Below, piece by piece: positions 24,287 through 31,998 of a stretch of DNA of 56,210 nt (its first letter is position 1; each line of letters begins with the position of its first letter). Position numbers and translations under genes: made by a program. Location of the stretch: positions 1 to 56,210 of the forward strand of contig NZ_BCUU01000026.1 in the NCBI RefSeq assembly GCF_001591385.1, in the 5' to 3' direction. The notes beneath the pieces were generated by a model. It was not told the origin of the DNA. It did no database searches and worked only from the letters and a program-made list of their open reading frames with translations. Origin of the DNA: Variovorax soli NBRC 106424 (lineage in GTDB: Bacteria; Pseudomonadota; Gammaproteobacteria; Burkholderiales; Burkholderiaceae_C).

Positions 24287-24373
24287 GCTGGTGGCTGAAC
24301 ACTCTCACGACATCAGCAGGCCCGATGCGGCCAGGGCGCGTGCTGCAATCAGGGTGTGAAGAATGGGACGCGT

Positions 24374-24545
24374 CATGAAGGAAGGTGTTGGGCGGGCAAC
24401 AGCACCCCGCCGAAGCTCGCCTGCAATGGGTTGCCCCAGGTTCTGTGCCATGCTCTCGGCCAGGCTGCGGCCGTTCTGCTCGAGCCGCCACCGGCCGCGA
24501 ACGGCACCAGCATCTGGATCGGCCGGAGGGATATTCCTCGGCGGC
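24374..24545 (-). pseudogene. Remnant of a Bug/TctC receptor gene (N-terminal part, frameshifted)
   Basis: On the minus strand, pieces of a Bug-family receptor appear in alternating frames: RPIQMLVPFAAGGGS, then after a shift RSLAESMAQNLGQPI, then after a shift back GGVLLPAQHLPS. Together they match the start of a mature TctC receptor in the right order and spacing, but no single frame is open, no start or signal peptide is intact and the rest of the gene is missing. It lies in the 282-base gap between the convergent glycosyltransferase and NTF2-like genes and fits the catabolic region that still has two intact Bug receptors. Confidence 0.72.
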
Positions 24546-24568
24546 GCTGCCGGCGGTTCCCTGCGTTC

Positions 24569-24940
24569 TCAGCGTGGCAGGGCGGTTCCTTGAAATGCGG
24601 CCAGCCGCCAGGCGGCATCGCGCCGGAGCCACACCGCCACATAGCAGCTTGCGATATCGCGCAACGCGTCGCCGCGTTGCACCTGAGCCCGCATCTCGCC
24701 CGCGACGATGGCCGCGTCCGGCGTCTGCTGCACGGACAGTGGCTCGAAGGCCAGTTGCCGGTAGACCATCTGCCCCCCGGCCAGTTTCGCCAGCAGGCTT
24801 TCACGGGTCTCGACGCCGCCGGTGGAATGCACGTAGCGCAAGTCCGGCGCCAGCAGCTCGCCCAGCGCCCGGGCGTCGCAAGCGAGCATGCCGATGCGGC
24901 GGCGCTCTTCGAGCGCCAGGATGGCGGCGGCGTCGCTCAC
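24569..24940 (-). CDS. Nuclear transport factor 2-like (DUF4440/SnoaL-type) protein
   Basis: Small 123-residue protein of the NTF2-like fold, reading AAILALEERRRIGMLACDAR, then LGELLAPDLRYVHSTGGVET and, near the end, VAVWLRRDAAWRLAAFQGTA. Such proteins are cone-shaped binders or small enzymes often found in degradation operons. The GTG start at 24940 lies two bases after the stop of the FAH gene, so it is cotranscribed and probably coupled. Substrate and reaction are not deducible. Confidence 0.75.
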   Translation of the reverse strand: MSDAAAILALEERRRIGMLACDARALGELLAPDLRYVHSTGGVETRESLLAKLAGGQMVYRQLAFEPLSVQQTPDAAIVAGEMRAQVQRGDALRDIASCYVAVWLRRDAAWRLAAFQGTALPR

Positions 24941-24942
24941 GG

Positions 24943-25791
24943 TTATTCGTCGCAGATGCCGTTGCGCAGCACGCCGATGGCGTCCACCTCGATCTCGCAG
25001 ACGTCGCCAGGCTTCATGAAGATCTGCGGCGTGCGCTTGTTGCCAACGCCCCCGGGGGTGCCGGTGACGATCACGTCGCCTGCTTCCAGCGGAATGAAGG
25101 CGGAGATGTAGGCGATCTGGCGCGGAATGCTGTGCACCATCATGTCGGTGGTGGCGCGCTGCAGTTCCTGACCGTTCAGGCGCGTGATGAGGGTCATCTT
25201 CTGGTCGGGGGCGATCTCGTCGGCGGTGACCATCCAGGGGCCGAAGGCGCCTGTCTTCCAGAAGTTCTTGCCGGGGCCCCACTGCGAGGTGTGGAGTTGC
25301 CAGTCGCGCACGCTGCCGTCGTTGTAGCAGCTGTAGCCGGCGATGTGCGACCAGGAGTCGGCCTCGGAGATGTGGCGGCCACCCTTGCCGATGACGATCG
25401 CGATCTCGCCTTCGTAGTCCAGGCGCTCGGAGACGCGGGGACGGACGATGTCCTCGCCATGCCCCAGCTGCGAATCGGCCACGCGCAGGAAGATGACCGG
25501 CTTTTCCGTCACTTCCTTGCCCGTCTCGCGGATGTGTTCGCCGTAGTTCAGGCCGATGCAGAAGATCTTGCCGGGGTTCGGGATCACGGCCTGCAGTTTC
25601 ACTTCATTCAGGGGCAGCGTGGCCTTGGCGGCAGCCACCTTGGCGGCGGCATCCGCGACGAGGTCGGCGGCGATCAGCGCCTTGAGGTCGGGCGCGCGCG
25701 CGCCGTAGACCTCGCCGAGGTCGACCACGCGGTCGCCGACCACGGCGCCAAAGCTGTTCTTGCCGTTGTATTGGTAGCTGATGAGTTTCAT
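24943..25791 (-). CDS. Fumarylacetoacetate hydrolase family protein
   Basis: Cytosolic hydrolase or isomerase of the FAH superfamily, 282 residues. Metal ligands are visible in LDYEGEIAIVIGKGGRHI and in the downstream CYNDGSVRD; IFCIGLNYGEHIRETGKE, VTGTPGGVG and FMKPGDVCEIEVDAIGVL are standard family segments. Members cleave or isomerise ring-fission products such as acylpyruvates or 2-hydroxyhepta-2,4-dienedioate. It stands directly downstream of a flavin hydroxylase and a VOC dioxygenase-like gene, which supports action late in an aromatic degradation pathway. Confidence 0.9.
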   Translation of the reverse strand: MKLISYQYNGKNSFGAVVGDRVVDLGEVYGARAPDLKALIAADLVADAAAKVAAAKATLPLNEVKLQAVIPNPGKIFCIGLNYGEHIRETGKEVTEKPVIFLRVADSQLGHGEDIVRPRVSERLDYEGEIAIVIGKGGRHISEADSWSHIAGYSCYNDGSVRDWQLHTSQWGPGKNFWKTGAFGPWMVTADEIAPDQKMTLITRLNGQELQRATTDMMVHSIPRQIAYISAFIPLEAGDVIVTGTPGGVGNKRTPQIFMKPGDVCEIEVDAIGVLRNGICDE

Positions 25792-25858
25792 GTTGATTCC
25801 TTGGTGGCGGGAGAGTTGGAGGTGGGTCGGGTACGGGTCGGTCGCGGCGGCCAGGCGC

Positions 25859-27358
25859 TCATGGACCGACGGAAAGAAACTGGGAGATGCGATCCAGATC
25901 GGCGCCCGAGCGGGCCACGCCGACGATGTAGCGGTCGGGCCGCAGGATCACTGCGCTGGCTTCGTTCGCGCGCAGCCAGTCCTGCAGGCTCGCATCCGGC
26001 TGGTCGATGACGACGGCGGCGCTGCGCTGCCAGAGCTGCCGGGTGGCGGGCGACACGGCGGCCAGCACCTGTTGGCTGCCGATCACTGCGCCGCGGCGCC
26101 CGAGCAACTCGTCGAGCAGGCGCCCGTCGTCCAGTCTCGGCTGGGGAAAGGGCCGGCCGGCCAGTTCTGGCACCGCGGGATCGAAGGCGCCGGCGCCGAG
26201 CAGTTGCGGCGGAAGCTCGAAGATCTCGGGGCGTCCTGCCTGGAACTTGGCATCGCGTTCGGCCGCAAGCTGGGGGTCCGTCGTCTGGATGATGTTGCCC
26301 AGGCGAACCGCCAGTTCGATGAGGGCGCGGACATGCGGCTTGCGCTCGGATTCGTAGGTGTCGAGCAACGCATCCGACGCACGGCCCGCCAGCACCGCGT
26401 CCAGCTTCCACGCGAGGTTCGATGCATCGCGGATGCCGGCGCACATGCCTTGCCCGAGAAACGGCGGCGTCTGGTGGCAGGCATCGCCGGCCAGGAACAG
26501 GCGCCGGTCGCGCCAGCCATCGGCCACCACCGACTGGAAGGTGTAGATGGCGGCGCGCTCCAGGCTCGCCTGGTCGGGCCGCACCCACGCGGCCACCATC
26601 TTCCACAGGTTGTCCGGTTGCACGAGGGCTTCGCGGTCGTCGTCGGGCAGCACCATGATTTCCCAGCGTCGGCGCTGGCCCACCACGTTGCAGTAGGTCA
26701 TCGGCCGGCGCGGGTCGCAGTACTGCACGGTGTAGGCCGGCAGATCCACGGGTTGTTCGAGCACCGCGTCGAACACCAGCCACGGCTGGCGAAGGCCCAG
26801 GTCGACCAGGCCGCTTCCGATGGCCTGGCGCACGGGCGAACGCGCGCCGTCGCACCCCACGACATAGCGGGCGCGCGCCACCTCGGCCTGGCCGGATTCC
26901 ATCGAACGGTAGGTCACGGTGGCGGCGGCATCGCCTTGTTCCACGCCCACCAGTTCGTGCCGCAATTGCACCTTCACCCCGGGAAAGCGCGACAGACCTT
27001 CGCGCAGCACGGCCTCCAGTTGCGGCTGGTGGAAGTAGTAGTTGTTGGCGCACCCATGCGGACCGTTGGCGGCGGTGCCACCGCGGATCAGCATCGTCTC
27101 ACCGGCGCCGTTGACGAAATGCATGCCCTGCACGCCGGGCCGCGAGATGGCCAGCACCTGCTCGCGCAGGCCTGCAGCCTGAAAGATGCGCAGCACTTCG
27201 CCATCGAAGTGGATGGCGCGCGGCAGCGGGAAGATGCCGGCCTCCTTCTCGAGCACCAGCACTGAACGGCCGGCGGCGCCCAGCAGGTTGGCCAGTGTTG
27301 CCCCGGTGGGCCCCAGGCCAACGATGACGACGTCGTAAGCGTCGGTGTGCTCAGGCAT
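25859..27358 (-). CDS. FAD-dependent aromatic monooxygenase (MhpA-like)
   Basis: Flavin hydroxylase of 499 residues from the class A group. The FAD site is at the N-terminus (VVIVGLGPTGATLANLLGAA), the DG motif is VVGCDGARSPVRQAIG, and the second FAD site is LFLAGDACHQTPPFLGQGMC. The C-terminal thioredoxin-like domain is typical of phenol or 3-(3-hydroxyphenyl)propionate hydroxylases. The start overlaps the stop of the VOC gene by eight bases. The presumed reaction is ortho-hydroxylation of a phenolic substrate with NAD(P)H and oxygen, before ring cleavage. The true substrate is unknown. Confidence 0.9.
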   Translation of the reverse strand: MPEHTDAYDVVIVGLGPTGATLANLLGAAGRSVLVLEKEAGIFPLPRAIHFDGEVLRIFQAAGLREQVLAISRPGVQGMHFVNGAGETMLIRGGTAANGPHGCANNYYFHQPQLEAVLREGLSRFPGVKVQLRHELVGVEQGDAAATVTYRSMESGQAEVARARYVVGCDGARSPVRQAIGSGLVDLGLRQPWLVFDAVLEQPVDLPAYTVQYCDPRRPMTYCNVVGQRRRWEIMVLPDDDREALVQPDNLWKMVAAWVRPDQASLERAAIYTFQSVVADGWRDRRLFLAGDACHQTPPFLGQGMCAGIRDASNLAWKLDAVLAGRASDALLDTYESERKPHVRALIELAVRLGNIIQTTDPQLAAERDAKFQAGRPEIFELPPQLLGAGAFDPAVPELAGRPFPQPRLDDGRLLDELLGRRGAVIGSQQVLAAVSPATRQLWQRSAAVVIDQPDASLQDWLRANEASAVILRPDRYIVGVARSGADLDRISQFLSVGP

Positions 27359-27908
27359 TCTGGTCTTCCTGCATGCGGCGGGCGACTTCGGCCTGCCATT
27401 GCGCGCGGCTCATGAACTTGGGCAAGCGCCTGGCGATGGCCTCGGCCTGCGCAAGGATGGCTTCGTCCGACTGGCCCAGGTCGATGGGCTCCTTGAGCGG
27501 CTGCTCGCAGTACCACGGCGTGTCCATGAACAGCTCGAGCCGGTTGCCCTCGGGATCGCGGCAGTAGACGGAGACCGCGTTGCCGTGCGTCACCGGGGCC
27601 ATGTCGGTCGCGCCCTCGGCCAGCAGCCGGTCATGGAAGCCGCGCAGCGCGCCCAGGTCCGGCACCCTGAAAGAGATCTGGTTGACCACGTTGAACGCCA
27701 TGTCGGCCGGGCGCCCGGTCGCCAGCACCAGCTGGTGGTGCTCGTTGGGGTCGCGGCTGAGGAACACCAGTTGCACCGGCCCCAGATCGCCCTCGTCCGT
27801 CTGGGTGAAGCGCAGCGCCTGCTTGTAGAAGCGCGCCATGCGAGGCAGATCCGTCACGTACAGGCCGATATGGCTGAACTGCAGATCCGAGCGATGAGGC
27901 AGTTGCAT
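27351..27908 (-). CDS. VOC-family protein, possible extradiol dioxygenase or glyoxalase-type enzyme
   Basis: A 185-residue vicinal oxygen chelate protein beginning with LQFSHIGLYVTDLPRMARFY. Likely metal ligands are the first His (SHIG), a second in EHHQLVLATG and a Glu in GNRLELFMDTPWY, the usual HHE triad. The single-domain size is smaller than classical extradiol dioxygenases (about 290 residues), so it may be a one-domain type, an isomerase or a lyase. AGGAG precedes ATG 27908. First gene of the minus-strand operon with hydroxylase, FAH and NTF2-like genes; its promoter is at 27961-27989. Confidence 0.82.
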   Translation of the reverse strand: MQLPHRSDLQFSHIGLYVTDLPRMARFYKQALRFTQTDEGDLGPVQLVFLSRDPNEHHQLVLATGRPADMAFNVVNQISFRVPDLGALRGFHDRLLAEGATDMAPVTHGNAVSVYCRDPEGNRLELFMDTPWYCEQPLKEPIDLGQSDEAILAQAEAIARRLPKFMSRAQWQAEVARRMQEDQNA

Positions 27909-27960
27909 CAGTTGTCTCCTATCGAGAATGAAGACCCGAACATTGTCGAGCGCTTGACCA

Positions 27961-28010
27961 ATGCTATCTGTATTCTCATATTTTGACAATCTAATGCTTT
28001 TTCGTATGAT
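27961..28010. promoter_or_regulatory. Back-to-back sigma-70 promoters sharing overlapping -35 elements
   Basis: On the plus strand, TTGACA (27983-27988) and TATGAT (28005-28010) are 16 bases apart, close to consensus, driving the Bug receptor gene. On the minus strand, TTGTCA (27989-27984) and TAGCAT (27966-27961) are 17 bases apart, driving the VOC operon. The two -35 boxes overlap by five bases, so polymerase binding should be mutually exclusive. Confidence 0.65.
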
Positions 28011-28054
28011 CCAGTCCCGTGCAGCTGGCACGTATTCGTACACGGAGACATTCC

Positions 28055-29041
28055 ATGAAGTTCCTCAAGAGGCTGGTCCATTCCACCGCGCTCGTGACCG
28101 CCACGGGCCTTGCGCTTTCGGCAGGCGGCGCATCGGCCCAGACCCACTACCCCACCAAGCCGGTGCGGATCATTGCCCCCTTCCCCGCCGGCAGCGGGCC
28201 CGACGCCAACGCCCGGGAACTGGCCGGTGAACTGACCAAGATCCTGGGTCAGTCGGTCTACGTGGAGAACCGGCCCGGCGCCTCGAACATCATTGGCACG
28301 GAGGTCGCCGCCAAGGCGCCCAATGACGGCTATTCGCTCTACATCGGCACGACGAGTTCGCTGTCGGTGGTGCCGCACCTCTACAGCAAGCTGCCCTTCA
28401 ACGCCGAGCGCGACTTCGCCCCCATCAGCCTGCTGGGCGTGCTGAACACGGGCCTCATTGCCAATCCCGGTGTCAAGGCCAAGGACGCGAAGGAGCTGAT
28501 CGCCGAACTCAAGGCCAAGCCCGATTCCGTCACCGTGGCGACCCAGGGCATCGGCAGCTACTCGCACCTGTCGGCCGTGTGGTTCAACAGCGTGGCCGGC
28601 GTGCAGTCCAACCTGGTCCCCTACAACAGCAACAGTCCCTATGCGGACCTGCTGGCGGGCCAGATCCAGCTCATGTACGACGGGCTGCCCGCCGCCGCGT
28701 CGAACGTGCAGGCCGGCAAGCTGAAGCTGCTGGGCATCACGGGCAAGGAGCGTCATCCCAGCTTCCCCGACGTGCCCACCTTCGCCGAGCAAGGCCTGCC
28801 GGACTACACGCCCATCGCCTGGCAGGGACTTCTGGCCCCGGCAGGCACGTCGCCGGCCATCCTGGAAAAGCTGAGCGCAGCCATGGCCAAGGTCTGCCAA
28901 TCGCCCGAGCTCGCCAAGAAATGGCGCGACTACGGTGGCGAGCTGCGCTGCAACACCCCCGCCGAGTTCACCAGGTTCATCGGCGCGGACCGTGCCATGT
29001 GGGGCAAGGTCATTCGCGCCGCAGGCGTGAAACTCGACTAG
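28055..29041 (+). CDS. Bug/TctC-family tripartite tricarboxylate transporter receptor
   Basis: Periplasmic solute receptor of 328 residues with a signal peptide (HSTALVTATGLALSAGGASA) and the standard Bug opening YPTKPVRIIAPFPAGSGPDA, ENRPGASNIIGTEVAAKAPN and DGYSLYIGTTSS. GGAG lies upstream of ATG 28055. Bug receptors bind carboxylates; their TctA/TctB membrane partners are often encoded elsewhere, as here. Divergent from the aromatic degradation operon and followed by a quinone oxidoreductase gene, it probably captures the pathway substrate. Confidence 0.92.
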   Translation: MKFLKRLVHSTALVTATGLALSAGGASAQTHYPTKPVRIIAPFPAGSGPDANARELAGELTKILGQSVYVENRPGASNIIGTEVAAKAPNDGYSLYIGTTSSLSVVPHLYSKLPFNAERDFAPISLLGVLNTGLIANPGVKAKDAKELIAELKAKPDSVTVATQGIGSYSHLSAVWFNSVAGVQSNLVPYNSNSPYADLLAGQIQLMYDGLPAAASNVQAGKLKLLGITGKERHPSFPDVPTFAEQGLPDYTPIAWQGLLAPAGTSPAILEKLSAAMAKVCQSPELAKKWRDYGGELRCNTPAEFTRFIGADRAMWGKVIRAAGVKLD

Positions 29042-29052
29042 GCGGGGCGACC

Positions 29053-30093
29053 ATGATGAGCGAGATTCCGGCCTCGACTTGCGACGGCATCGTGATTGCG
29101 GGGGCAGGCGGCCCCGAGGTTCTGCAATGGACTGAAGACATGCCCTTGGCCGAACCGGGGCCGGACGACTTGCTCATCGACGTCGCCTTTGCCGGCGTGA
29201 ACCGGCACGACTGCAATCAACGTCGACGCGGGCCCACGCCTGCCCATAGCGACGTCCCGGGCCTGGAGATCAGCGGCATCGTGAAGGCTGCGGGTGCCAG
29301 GGTCCGCGGCTTCGCTGCCGGAGACCTCGTCTGCGCGCTGGTGGACGGGGGTGGCTACGCCACGCGTGCCACCGCACCGGCCGCACTGGCCTTCAAGGTC
29401 GAGACGCCGCTGGATCTGAAATCCGCCGCTGCCCTTCCCGAGGCCCTGTTCACGGTGTGGCACAACTTCTTTGGTCTGGCGGCCCTGGGGCCGGGGGAAT
29501 CGGTGCTGATCCACGGCGGCACCAGCGGCGTGGGCAGCCTGGCCATCCAGTTGCTCGGCGCGCTGGGGCATCCGGTGCACGTCACCTGCGGCAGCGACGA
29601 GAAGTGCGCTGCTGCCATGGACCTGGGGGCCCGCTGCGCCATCAACTACCGCACGCAGGATTTCGTGCACGAGGTGAAGCGGGCGACCCAGGGCGCCGGC
29701 GTCGATGTCATCCTGGATATGGCCGGGTCGGCGCACTGCGCCGGCAATGTCGAAGCGCTGGCCTGGCGCGGCCGGCTCGTTCATCTTTCACCCGGCGACG
29801 GCGCCGAGTTCCGCGCGCCGCTGCGCTCGATCATGGCCAAGGAAGCCCGCATCACCGGCTCGCTCCTGCGCCCCCTGCCCATGGCGCACAAGAGCCTGAT
29901 CGCGCAGCAGCTGCGCCGCGTGGCGATGCCGCTGGTGCATTCCGGAAAGATCCGCGCCTGGGTGCAAGAGACGTTTGCGCTGAAAGCGGCCTCACAGGCG
30001 CACGCACGCCTCGAATCTGGACGTTCCATGGGCAAGATCGTCCTGGAGGCAGGCGGCATGGCCGCCGCCATGCACCACTCGAATACCGCGTAG
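29053..30093 (+). CDS. Zinc-free medium-chain quinone oxidoreductase family protein
   Basis: NADPH:quinone oxidoreductase-like MDR protein, 346 residues. The GroES-like half has IDVAFAGVNRHDCNQRRRG and PGLEISGIVKAAG, and the nucleotide site is ESVLIHGGTSGVGSLAIQLL. The catalytic zinc ligands of alcohol dehydrogenases are absent, as in the TP53I3/QOR group. It begins 11 bases after the Bug receptor gene, so it is cotranscribed. ATG 29053 and ATG 29056 are alternatives. It probably reduces an enone or quinone formed in the aromatic pathway. Confidence 0.88.
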   Translation: MMSEIPASTCDGIVIAGAGGPEVLQWTEDMPLAEPGPDDLLIDVAFAGVNRHDCNQRRRGPTPAHSDVPGLEISGIVKAAGARVRGFAAGDLVCALVDGGGYATRATAPAALAFKVETPLDLKSAAALPEALFTVWHNFFGLAALGPGESVLIHGGTSGVGSLAIQLLGALGHPVHVTCGSDEKCAAAMDLGARCAINYRTQDFVHEVKRATQGAGVDVILDMAGSAHCAGNVEALAWRGRLVHLSPGDGAEFRAPLRSIMAKEARITGSLLRPLPMAHKSLIAQQLRRVAMPLVHSGKIRAWVQETFALKAASQAHARLESGRSMGKIVLEAGGMAAAMHHSNTA

Positions 30094-30209
30094 CTCTCCG
30101 GATCTTTCGGGCGGCGACGGCGACGATATATTGTGGGCCGCCGCGCGCCAGTGGGCAGACATCGCCCATGCCATCGGTCGCGGCCTCATGAGAAGACCAC
30201 GAGGACAAA

Positions 30210-30986
30210 TTGCCGGGAACATCAACGTCCAGTTTGGAGCGCATGCTGAATGTGCTCGACTTGTTCGACGAAACCAATCTGGGCCTGACCCCCGAAGGCA
30301 TCGCCGCCAAGCTCGGTGTCTCGCTGCCGACCAGTTATCGGTACGTGCGCCTCCTGCTGCAAGCCGGGTTGCTCCAGCGCGTGGAAGACTCCAGGTACTC
30401 GCTGGGGCCCCGCGTCATCTTGCTGGACTACTACATTCGCAAGGCCGACCCGGTCTTGCGCGTCGGGTTGCCGATCATTCGTGAGCTGGTGGAGGCCACC
30501 GGGTTCGACTGCGTCGTGACCGAGCTGTTCGGCATGCAGGTCCTCGATACCTATCGGGAGGTCGGCGAGAGCCCCGAGGAACTCGCCTATGGCAGGGGGC
30601 GCCCGCGGCCATTGTTCGGCGGCGCCGCGCCCAAGGTGCTCCTGTCCACTTTCGGCCCGGCCCAGCTCAAGAAGGTGTTCGAGGCACGTCGCGACGAGCT
30701 GGCCCGACACGATCTTCCGACGGATTGGAGCGAGTTCCGCCGCTACTTCTCGGCCATTCGCAAGGCGGGGCACTATGTTTCCGTCGGGCAGCTCGAGCCC
30801 CAGCTCGCGGCGGTGGCAGCGCCGATTCTCAAGCCCGATGGCGGGGCCTGGGCGGCGCTCTCCGTCGTGTTCAACACATCGCGCCTGGCGATCGTCGACG
30901 TTCAGAAGCTGGTGCTGCTGGTCACCGACGCATCAACGCGCTTTGCCGCCCGCCTGAACGAGCCAAGCCGCGCGCCCAGGCCCTAG
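30210..30986 (+). CDS. IclR-family transcriptional regulator
   Basis: Regulator of 258 residues. The winged helix region reads TSSLERMLNVLDLFDETNLG and LTPEGIAAKLGVSLPTSYRY, followed by an IclR effector domain. The best start is TTG at 30210, with GAGGA upstream; ATG at 30243 would cut into the helix-turn-helix. The family commonly controls aromatic acid degradation. It follows the Bug receptor and quinone oxidoreductase genes and is likely to act on the shared promoter at 27961-28010. Confidence 0.87.
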   Translation: MPGTSTSSLERMLNVLDLFDETNLGLTPEGIAAKLGVSLPTSYRYVRLLLQAGLLQRVEDSRYSLGPRVILLDYYIRKADPVLRVGLPIIRELVEATGFDCVVTELFGMQVLDTYREVGESPEELAYGRGRPRPLFGGAAPKVLLSTFGPAQLKKVFEARRDELARHDLPTDWSEFRRYFSAIRKAGHYVSVGQLEPQLAAVAAPILKPDGGAWAALSVVFNTSRLAIVDVQKLVLLVTDASTRFAARLNEPSRAPRP

Positions 30987-31003
30987 GCAACGAAACGCCG
31001 GAT

Positions 31004-31906
31004 TCAGCCGGCGGGCGGCAGCATCAACTCCCGCGCCAGGTGCAGCAGCCCCTGCACGGCGGGCTGCTCCACAACGCTGGTTCGCGTCCAGGCCAGCACG
31101 TCGCGCGGCGCCGGCTCGCAAGGCAGGGCGATCTGCCGCAGTTCGCCGGCCGTATCGATCATGGCCACCGGCAGGCGCGGCAGGACGGCCAGATGGCGGC
31201 CCTGGCGCAGCACCTGCAGCAGGATGGCGGCGTCCGCGATGGTGGCCAGTTGCGTCTTCGGCCGCCGGATGCCGTTGCGACGCAGATAGTCGAGTTCGTC
31301 GTTCTGAAATGGAGAGGTGACGCCCACGTTGATCCACTCGCAGGCATCCAGCGCCGGCGAACTGGGTTGAATGGCCAGCGGATGCAGGGCGCCGCAGAAG
31401 ACGCCGATCGTGTCCTGCAGCAGCAGCGTGCGCGAGATGTCCGCGGGCAACTCGCGCGAAAGCGCCGGTGCAATCACCACGTCGTGCTGGCCGTCAACCA
31501 ACTCCTCCACGAGCGCCGTCGGGCGTCCGGTGGTGATCGTCAGCGCCACGTGGGGAAAGGCATCGAGGAAGGCCGGTGCCAGCCGCGGCATCAGCGCCAG
31601 CCCGAGCAGGGGCCCCACCCCCACGCGCAGCCGATTGAAAAGCCCCAGCCGGTGCTGCGCGATCGACTCGCCCGCCTGCTGCACACGCGTGGCGATGGCC
31701 CGTCCCTCGCGCGCCAACGCCTCGCCCAGCGGGGTGCTGCGCACCCCGAAGCGGCTGCGCGTGAAGAGCGGCGCGCCGGCCTGCATCTCCAGCGTCGCCA
31801 TGTTGCGCGTGAGGGTGGGTTGCGTCACGGCCAGGCTCTTGGCCGCCTCGGTGATCGACCCCTTCTCCAGCACCATGGCCAGTTGCGTCAGGTGTTTTGG
31901 ATTCAT
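31004..31906 (-). CDS. LysR-family transcriptional regulator
   Basis: LysR regulator of 300 residues with the N-terminal helix-turn-helix LTQLAMVLEKGSITEAAKSL and AVTQPTLTRNMATLEMQAGA, and an effector domain. It is divergent from the sulfatase gene across 92 bases; a TTGAT-N6-ATCAA dyad lies 11 bases upstream of its start codon. It is convergent with the IclR gene. The likely role is to sense a sulfate ester or its product and control the sulfatase and Bug receptor genes. Confidence 0.9.
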   Translation of the reverse strand: MNPKHLTQLAMVLEKGSITEAAKSLAVTQPTLTRNMATLEMQAGAPLFTRSRFGVRSTPLGEALAREGRAIATRVQQAGESIAQHRLGLFNRLRVGVGPLLGLALMPRLAPAFLDAFPHVALTITTGRPTALVEELVDGQHDVVIAPALSRELPADISRTLLLQDTIGVFCGALHPLAIQPSSPALDACEWINVGVTSPFQNDELDYLRRNGIRRPKTQLATIADAAILLQVLRQGRHLAVLPRLPVAMIDTAGELRQIALPCEPAPRDVLAWTRTSVVEQPAVQGLLHLARELMLPPAG

Positions 31907-31916
31907 GCAGAAATGA

Positions 31917-31932
31917 TTGATTGGCCGATCAA
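31917..31932. promoter_or_regulatory. Candidate LysR binding site
   Basis: Dyad TTGAT-N6-ATCAA in the divergent LysR/sulfatase intergenic region, containing the T-N11-A pattern usual for LysR proteins. Its position next to the LysR start suits autorepression together with activation of the sulfatase promoter. Confidence 0.5.
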
Positions 31933-31998
31933 CTTTAAATTTTACTTATCCAACCGTCTCCCTATGCTTGAGGAAATCAACGGCAGGAGACGCCTCGC

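Noticed and set aside
24287..24373. Short gap between glycosyltransferase stop and the Bug remnant
   Set aside because: No hairpin with a U-run, no reading frame with protein character and no clear repeat were seen in it.
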